Assembly: GCA_039933315.1 (NCBI GenBank)
Contig: JBDTOI010000141.1
Location: 1 to 10,516, forward strand
Length of the DNA stretch: 10,516 bases
Source of the DNA: DASXRU01 sp039933315
GTDB lineage: Bacteria; Acidobacteriota; Blastocatellia; Pyrinomonadales; Pyrinomonadaceae
Direction of reading: 5' to 3'
The notes under the pieces were generated by a model. It saw only the letters and a program-made list of their open reading frames with translations. It searched no databases and was not told the DNA's origin. Shown here piece after piece: positions 7,556 to 10,516 of the stretch. Numbering within the stretch: the first letter of the stretch is position 1; the number at the start of each line of letters is the position of its first letter. Both the position numbers and the translations under genes were made by a program.

Positions 7556-7688
7556 TTTGGAGTGCGGTGGCAAGCGAAGCGCGACACCGCTTTGGATTCT
7601 TTTCTAAGGATTTGAGATCTGAAATTTGAAATGTGAAATGAAAGCCATCCAAAGCAGTGTCGCGCTCCGCTTGCCACCGCACTCCAAA
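7556..7688. repeat. Paired TTTGGAGTGCGGTG inverted repeat filling the kdgK-kdgA gap
   Basis: The left arm 7556-7596 and right arm 7648-7688 are reverse complements over 41 nt with 2 mismatches. Each arm is itself palindromic (GCGGTG with CACCGC). The left arm starts on the base after the kdgK stop, and the right arm ends 2 nt before the kdgA ATG, so the element is essentially the whole intergenic region. The 51-nt spacer holds a heptameric tandem repeat. The full element could form a very stable cruciform or RNA stem between two genes of the same pathway. Confidence 0.92.
7609..7643 (+). repeat. Degenerate heptamer tandem repeat, five units
   Basis: The stretch divides cleanly into five consecutive 7-mers: GATTTGA, GATCTGA, AATTTGA, AATGTGA, AATGAAA. 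The consensus is RATNTGA. It forms the loop between the two 41-nt inverted arms at 7556-7596 and 7648-7688. It has no coding function that I can see. Confidence 0.7.
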
Positions 7689-7690
7689 TT

Positions 7691-8347
7691 ATGAACAAAT
7701 CCGACGTTCTAAGACGCATTCGTGATACGGGTTTGATACCCGTAGTGCGGGCCGAGTCGTCAGACCAGGCGATGCGCGCGGTGGCAGCCCTGCAGGCCGG
7801 TGGGCTCGATATCCTGGAGATAACCATGACCGTTCCCGGTGCGATCGAGGTTATAAAAGCTTTAGCGGGTGAGTACGGGGACAAAGCATTAATCGGAGCG
7901 GGCACCGTACTCGATCCGGAAACTGCTCAGGCCTGCATACAAGCGGGAGCGCAGTTCATCGTCAGCCCGGCGCTCAACGTGGAAACGATCCAGTTTTGCC
8001 GCGAACGGGATGTTGCGGTTTTCCCCGGAGCGCTGACACCAACTGAGGTGGTGCAAGCCTGGAAAGCGGGAGCGGACGCAGTGAAGGTGTTTCCCGCCGG
8101 CGCGGTCGGTGGCGCCAGCTACTTGAAAGCTTTAAAAGCTCCTCTGCCACAGGTTGAATTAATTCCCACCGGCGGAGTCTCTCTGAAAACGGCGGGCGAC
8201 TTTATCAGGGCCGGAGCGATGGCTCTGGGCGTGGGCGCTGATCTCGTAGATACCAAAGCCTTGCGCGAAGGTAACAGCGCACTGATAACCGACCGTGCGC
8301 GTCAGTTTCTCGAGATTGTGCAATCGACCCGGGCCTCACTTGTGTGA
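7691..8347 (+). CDS. kdgA: KDPG aldolase (KdgA/Eda)
   Basis: A 218-residue class I aldolase that splits 2-keto-3-deoxy-6-phosphogluconate into pyruvate and glyceraldehyde-3-phosphate. Seen: PVVR with Arg20, LEITM with Glu43, GAGTV (69-73), FIVSPALN (89-96), FPGALTPTE (111-119), the Schiff-base lysine in AVKVFPAGA (Lys132), and the phosphate-binding PTGGVSL (159-165). Length and motif spacing fit the Eda family; 4-hydroxy-2-oxoglutarate aldolase activity is a usual side activity. The ATG at 7691 matches the family N-terminus. It lies 2 nt after the end of a palindromic repeat and has no recognisable Shine-Dalgarno sequence, so its translation signal is odd. It closes the uronate pathway block. 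Another repeat copy starts directly at its TGA stop. Cytoplasmic. Confidence 0.93.
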   Translation: MNKSDVLRRIRDTGLIPVVRAESSDQAMRAVAALQAGGLDILEITMTVPGAIEVIKALAGEYGDKALIGAGTVLDPETAQACIQAGAQFIVSPALNVETIQFCRERDVAVFPGALTPTEVVQAWKAGADAVKVFPAGAVGGASYLKALKAPLPQVELIPTGGVSLKTAGDFIRAGAMALGVGADLVDTKALREGNSALITDRARQFLEIVQSTRASLV

Positions 8348-8465
8348 TTTGGAGTGCGCCGACCTGTCGGCTCTTTGTTCAGCGCTACATTCAATCAATT
8401 TGTTGGCGAAGTGTCGCCGGTCCGCCGCAGGCCAAAGCGGTGACTGGTCACCGCACTCCAAATTA
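8345..8465. repeat. Divergent paired copy of the TTTGGAGTGCG repeat
   Basis: ATTTGGAGTGCG (8347-8358) and CGCACTCCAAAT (8452-8463) are exact terminal inverted repeats of 12 nt around a divergent interior. The left end overlaps the kdgA stop. Inside, GCCGAC-CT-GTCGGC (8358-8371) and GCGGTGAC-TG-GTCACCGC (8437-8454) are two perfect hairpins of different sequence in equivalent positions. The centre (about 8372-8436) shows no gene and no clear similarity to the heptamer spacer of the 7556-7688 copy. Confidence 0.85.
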
Positions 8466-8526
8466 GGGGCACTTCACCTCAGCGCAAACCGCTCCTTCAG
8501 GCCCGCGATCTTTACCTCCAAACGCT

Positions 8527-8534
8527 AAAGGAGA
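8527..8534 (+). promoter_or_regulatory. Strong Shine-Dalgarno for the 8541 gene
   Basis: AAAGGAGA lies with GGAG 7 nt before the ATG at 8541. It is the best ribosome binding site in the window and fixes the start of that gene. It contrasts with the absent or weak sites before the kinase and aldolase genes. Confidence 0.85.
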
Positions 8535-8540
8535 ATCCTC

Positions 8541-9425
8541 ATGGCCCAGAACGGCAAACTAAAACTGGAATTGGTAGACGTCTTCGGTAAGCGGCTGCAA
8601 GAGAAGGTAGACATTGCGCTTCGCAACATACAGTTGACTCACAATCCTGTGCATAAGAGCGTGGATGCTTCCAGGCTTATTAATATCAGTAACCTATTCA
8701 CGGGTTCGCAAGGCATTTATCAGGTGACAATCGACCCGCCTTCCTATCGTCCAGTCAGCCACTTTGTGAACATCAACACCGGCACGCCGAGGGAAAAGAC
8801 GATTGTTTTTCCGGTGGACATCGCGAAGATAGTCAGCGTGACCGTTCCCACGTTTTCTAATCTGACGAAGGAATTACGCGCCCTTCTGACCAATAGCCCG
8901 AACGTCCTGGCTTTCGAGAACAAGACAGGCCCGGTTCTTTACGACGCTCTGGACGACATCCGTCGTGCCGGGGTTCTGAACATCGCACGGAAAACACTGG
9001 CGACGCGATTTAGCACCGACAAGACCGTACTCACTTTAATTAAAGAAATCAGAGAACTGCGTGGCGATCGGTTTTTTGCCTTTGTGGAAAAAGGGTTGCG
9101 CGAGGAAGTGAAGCATAACGTTCATAGCGGGTTATTTCACAAAGTTGACGGCCAGCTCCACCATCTTCCCGGAGAATTCATAGGTTTCGAGCCGGCTGAC
9201 AGTTTTAAGACTGACGACCACTTCGGGAACCTGCAACTGACGTTCTTTATGAAGGGTGATGAATGCGTTGCCGATATTGATATCGACGACGCCGGAGGAC
9301 TCGGCCACATCTTTCAGGTTCTGAAAAACCATTTCACCGGCAGCCCAACGCACCCGTACAACATTCATGAGATTTTACTGCAGCACCAGCACCTTGACCC
9401 GGGCTACAGGTTCAATCTGACCTAG
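8541..9425 (+). CDS. Conserved-looking cytoplasmic protein of unknown function
   Basis: A 294-residue protein that I cannot assign to a named family. Seen: no signal peptide and no membrane segment. Residues about 5-98 alternate hydrophobic and polar residues (KLKLELVDVFGKRL, YQVTIDPPSYRP, EKTIVFPVDI) like a small beta-sandwich of the carboxypeptidase-regulatory or transthyretin type. Residues about 105-190 are helical. The C-terminal third is rich in His and Asp: HNVHSGLFH (192-200), GQLHHLPGEF (204-213), ADIDIDDAGGLGH (244-256) and HEILLQHQHLDPGYRFNL (276-293). The density of acidic residues and histidines would suit metal binding, but no catalytic motif is recognisable. The ORF has a strong ribosome binding site and codon use like its neighbours. 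It is separated from kdgA by a repeat and is probably not part of the uronate pathway. Confidence 0.75.
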   Translation: MAQNGKLKLELVDVFGKRLQEKVDIALRNIQLTHNPVHKSVDASRLINISNLFTGSQGIYQVTIDPPSYRPVSHFVNINTGTPREKTIVFPVDIAKIVSVTVPTFSNLTKELRALLTNSPNVLAFENKTGPVLYDALDDIRRAGVLNIARKTLATRFSTDKTVLTLIKEIRELRGDRFFAFVEKGLREEVKHNVHSGLFHKVDGQLHHLPGEFIGFEPADSFKTDDHFGNLQLTFFMKGDECVADIDIDDAGGLGHIFQVLKNHFTGSPTHPYNIHEILLQHQHLDPGYRFNLT

Positions 9426-9432
9426 TATTTGA

Positions 9433-9453
9433 AGTACGAAGAAACTCCGTACT
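9433..9453. terminator. Weak hairpin between the 8541 gene and the tRNA
   Basis: AGTACG (9433-9438) pairs with CGTACT (9448-9453) across a 9-nt loop, 8 nt after the stop of the 8541 gene. No T-run follows on either strand, so this is at best a weak or Rho-assisted terminator between the convergent units. The rest of 9454-9510 shows no feature. Confidence 0.25.
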
Positions 9454-9510
9454 GATCCCTTGCGCAGGAACATCGTCCAGAGGGTTCAAACCGTAGGTTG
9501 CTGATGTAAA

Positions 9511-9587
9511 TGGTGCACCCGGCACGACTCGAACGTGCGACCCCCTGATTCGTAGTCAGGTACTCTATCCAGCTGAGCTACGGGTGC
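9511..9587 (-). tRNA. tRNA-Arg(ACG), CCA encoded
   Basis: The minus strand folds as a complete 77-nt cloverleaf. The acceptor stem is GCACCCG/CGGGTGC with discriminator A and an encoded CCA. The D arm is GCTC-AGCTGGATA-GAGT. The anticodon stem is CCTGA/TCAGG with loop CTACGAA (anticodon ACG), followed by a 5-nt variable loop. The T arm is GCACG-TTCGAGT-CGTGC. Anticodon ACG reads arginine CGN codons and in bacteria is normally deaminated to inosine at position 34 by TadA. It is convergent with the 8541 gene and follows the VWA gene on the same strand. Confidence 0.97.
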
Positions 9588-9630
9588 ATGGCGGGGAAGT
9601 TGAAAAGCGTTAACAGAAAACTGAATTCCG

Positions 9631-9659
9631 AATATAGGGATCGGTTTTCCGAGTGTCAA
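9631..9659 (-). promoter_or_regulatory. Near-consensus sigma-70 promoter for tRNA-Arg
   Basis: On the minus strand TTGACA (9654-9659) is a perfect -35 box. It is followed after exactly 17 nt by TATATT (9631-9636), one change from the consensus -10. The predicted start near 9624 would give a 5' leader of about 37 nt before the mature tRNA end at 9587, removed by RNase P. It is the only strong promoter I can see in the window. Confidence 0.85.
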
Positions 9660-9673
9660 GCAGGCTCCAGCGG

Positions 9674-9708
9674 AGTAGGCAGAAGGCAGTAAATAGTAGG
9701 CAGGAACT
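9674..9708. repeat. Degenerate heptamer tandem repeat (AGTAGGC type)
   Basis: Five consecutive 7-mers read AGTAGGC, AGAAGGC, AGTAAAT, AGTAGGC, AGGAACT. Units 1 and 4 are identical and the others drift. The repeat lies between the tRNA promoter and the stop of the VWA gene at 9711. It has the same 7-nt period as the repeat at 7609-7643 but a different consensus. Confidence 0.6.
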
Positions 9709-9710
9709 GG

Positions 9711-10516
9711 TTAGCGGGCGAAGTAGCCGGGTTTGGTGCGCGCGATTAATTCGGGATGGGTTACGTCGATTCGTATCTCGCGCCAGCGGCCGTCGTGCAA
9801 ACGATCCGTGGGCGGCTGATAGGCAATGCTGTAAAGCGAGCGCAAGTCCGCGGCAACCTCCGCGTATAAGCGTGGCATTTGATCCAGGCTCTTGATTTCG
9901 TTCAACCGGCCTCCGGTGCGATTCGCAAGAGTTTGTAATCGCGTCCGCGCGGCCGTGTAGATAGCAATCTGTATCGAGTTAGGGAAGGGTAAACGTTTTG
10001 CATCACCGGATGGCAGCGCCAGCGGAAAAATTGTTACGCCTTGCCGATCCGCATCGTTCAAGACGGAAATCAGCAGAGGGCTGGCGTCCGGTTTGATCGC
10101 GCCGATGGCTGCTTCATTAGTTTCCGCTTTAGTGGCGGCGGCATCTCGATCGACCTTGCGCAGTTTTGTATCCAGCCCGTCAGTAAGCACTACAATGGCC
10201 TTGCGCCGTTTGCCTTCTTTGCTCAACTCTTTCAGCGAATAGCTTAGCGCGTCATAGAAATGAGTCTCGCCTTTACCGTTAGCGACCGTGATCGCGTAGG
10301 AAATGTCTTTGTAATTGTTGCTGAAGCCGACCAGCGACTTGGTCCCTTTGCCATTGAACTGGATCACTGAGACTCTGTCTTCCGGACCAAGGGCGTCAAG
10401 GAAGCGCAGCGCTGCCTGGGTTAGTTGCTGGCGAAAACTCACGGTCGAACCTGACATATCAAGCAGCAGCACCAGACTAAAGGGCGCGTTAGTAGGTTCG
10501 AAAGAAACAATCGGCC
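9711..10516 (-). CDS. VWFA-related acidobacterial domain protein, 5' end outside the window
   Basis: The visible part is 267 residues and the frame stays open to the window edge (PIVSFEPTNAPFSLVLLLD precedes the first in-frame GTG at 10472). The gene is therefore N-terminally cut by the window rather than starting at that GTG. Seen: the MIDAS metal site DMSGST, then GETHFYDAL (third MIDAS region) and VVLTDGLD. An insert of about 45 residues precedes QGVTIFPLALP. The C-terminus reads LRSLYSIAYQP, then GRWREIRIDV and KPGYFAR. That C-terminal pattern is typical of the VWFA-related domain family common in Acidobacteria (TIGR03436 type). These proteins are usually exported and thought to mediate protein contacts through a bound divalent ion; the specific role is unknown. 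The signal peptide would lie outside the window. Confidence 0.88.
   Translation of the reverse strand, partial: PIVSFEPTNAPFSLVLLLDMSGSTVSFRQQLTQAALRFLDALGPEDRVSVIQFNGKGTKSLVGFSNNYKDISYAITVANGKGETHFYDALSYSLKELSKEGKRRKAIVVLTDGLDTKLRKVDRDAAATKAETNEAAIGAIKPDASPLLISVLNDADRQGVTIFPLALPSGDAKRLPFPNSIQIAIYTAARTRLQTLANRTGGRLNEIKSLDQMPRLYAEVAADLRSLYSIAYQPPTDRLHDGRWREIRIDVTHPELIARTKPGYFAR

Noticed and set aside
7556..8465. CRISPR array suggested by repeated 40-nt blocks
   Set aside because: The copies alternate in orientation, are not evenly spaced, have no unique spacers of constant length, and no cas genes are present. They are palindromic intergenic repeats.
9511..9720. tRNA-associated integration site or genomic island boundary
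   Set aside because: No integrase gene and no direct repeat of the tRNA 3' end was found in the window.

Overview
The window looks like a chromosomal segment from an Acidobacteriota genome, probably class Blastocatellia; the class is an inference. The main evidence is the protein at the right end, which has the VWFA-related domain that is expanded in Acidobacteria (TIGR03436 type). The several families of short palindromic and heptameric repeats between genes fit that assignment but do not prove it.

Positions 1-8347 hold one same-strand gene block whose members together form a nearly complete pathway for unsaturated uronate sugars, the products of polysaccharide lyases. In order: an IolB/KduI-type cupin isomerase (16-741); a small exported cupin (1010-1558); an ExuT-like hexuronate transporter (1555-2952); the dehydrogenase KduD (2949-3710); a large secreted protein of unrecognised family with an apparent alpha-toroid plus beta-sandwich layout (4044-5948); KdgF (5962-6312); a PfkB kinase of KdgK type (6458-7555); and the KDPG aldolase KdgA/Eda (7691-8347). 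The inferred flow is: polymer cleavage outside the cytoplasm (possibly by the 4044-5948 product), uptake by the transporter, ring opening by KdgF, isomerisation by the IolB/KduI-like protein, reduction by KduD to 2-keto-3-deoxygluconate, phosphorylation by KdgK, and aldol cleavage to pyruvate and glyceraldehyde-3-phosphate. The cupin, transporter and kduD genes overlap by 4 bases at each junction and are probably translationally coupled. The other junctions are separated by repeats. No transcriptional regulator is visible.

The gaps are unusually rich in repeats. They include a purine-only GA/GGGAGA tract with G-quadruplex potential inside an inverted repeat (741-930); a 160-bp inverted repeat with 32-nt perfect arms (3735-3896); a CCCTCTCCC hairpin pair (6322-6425); three copies of a TTTGGAGTGCG...CGCACTCCAAA palindromic family, two of which begin directly at the stop codons of kdgK and kdgA; and two degenerate 7-nt tandem repeats.

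The right end (8541-10516) is unrelated: a conserved-looking cytoplasmic protein of unknown function (8541-9425), a minus-strand tRNA-Arg(ACG) with a near-consensus sigma-70 promoter, and the C-terminal part of the minus-strand VWA protein, which runs off the window.

The most plausible undescribed element is the secreted 634-residue protein embedded in the uronate pathway. The repeat family that abuts stop codons is the second most interesting signal.
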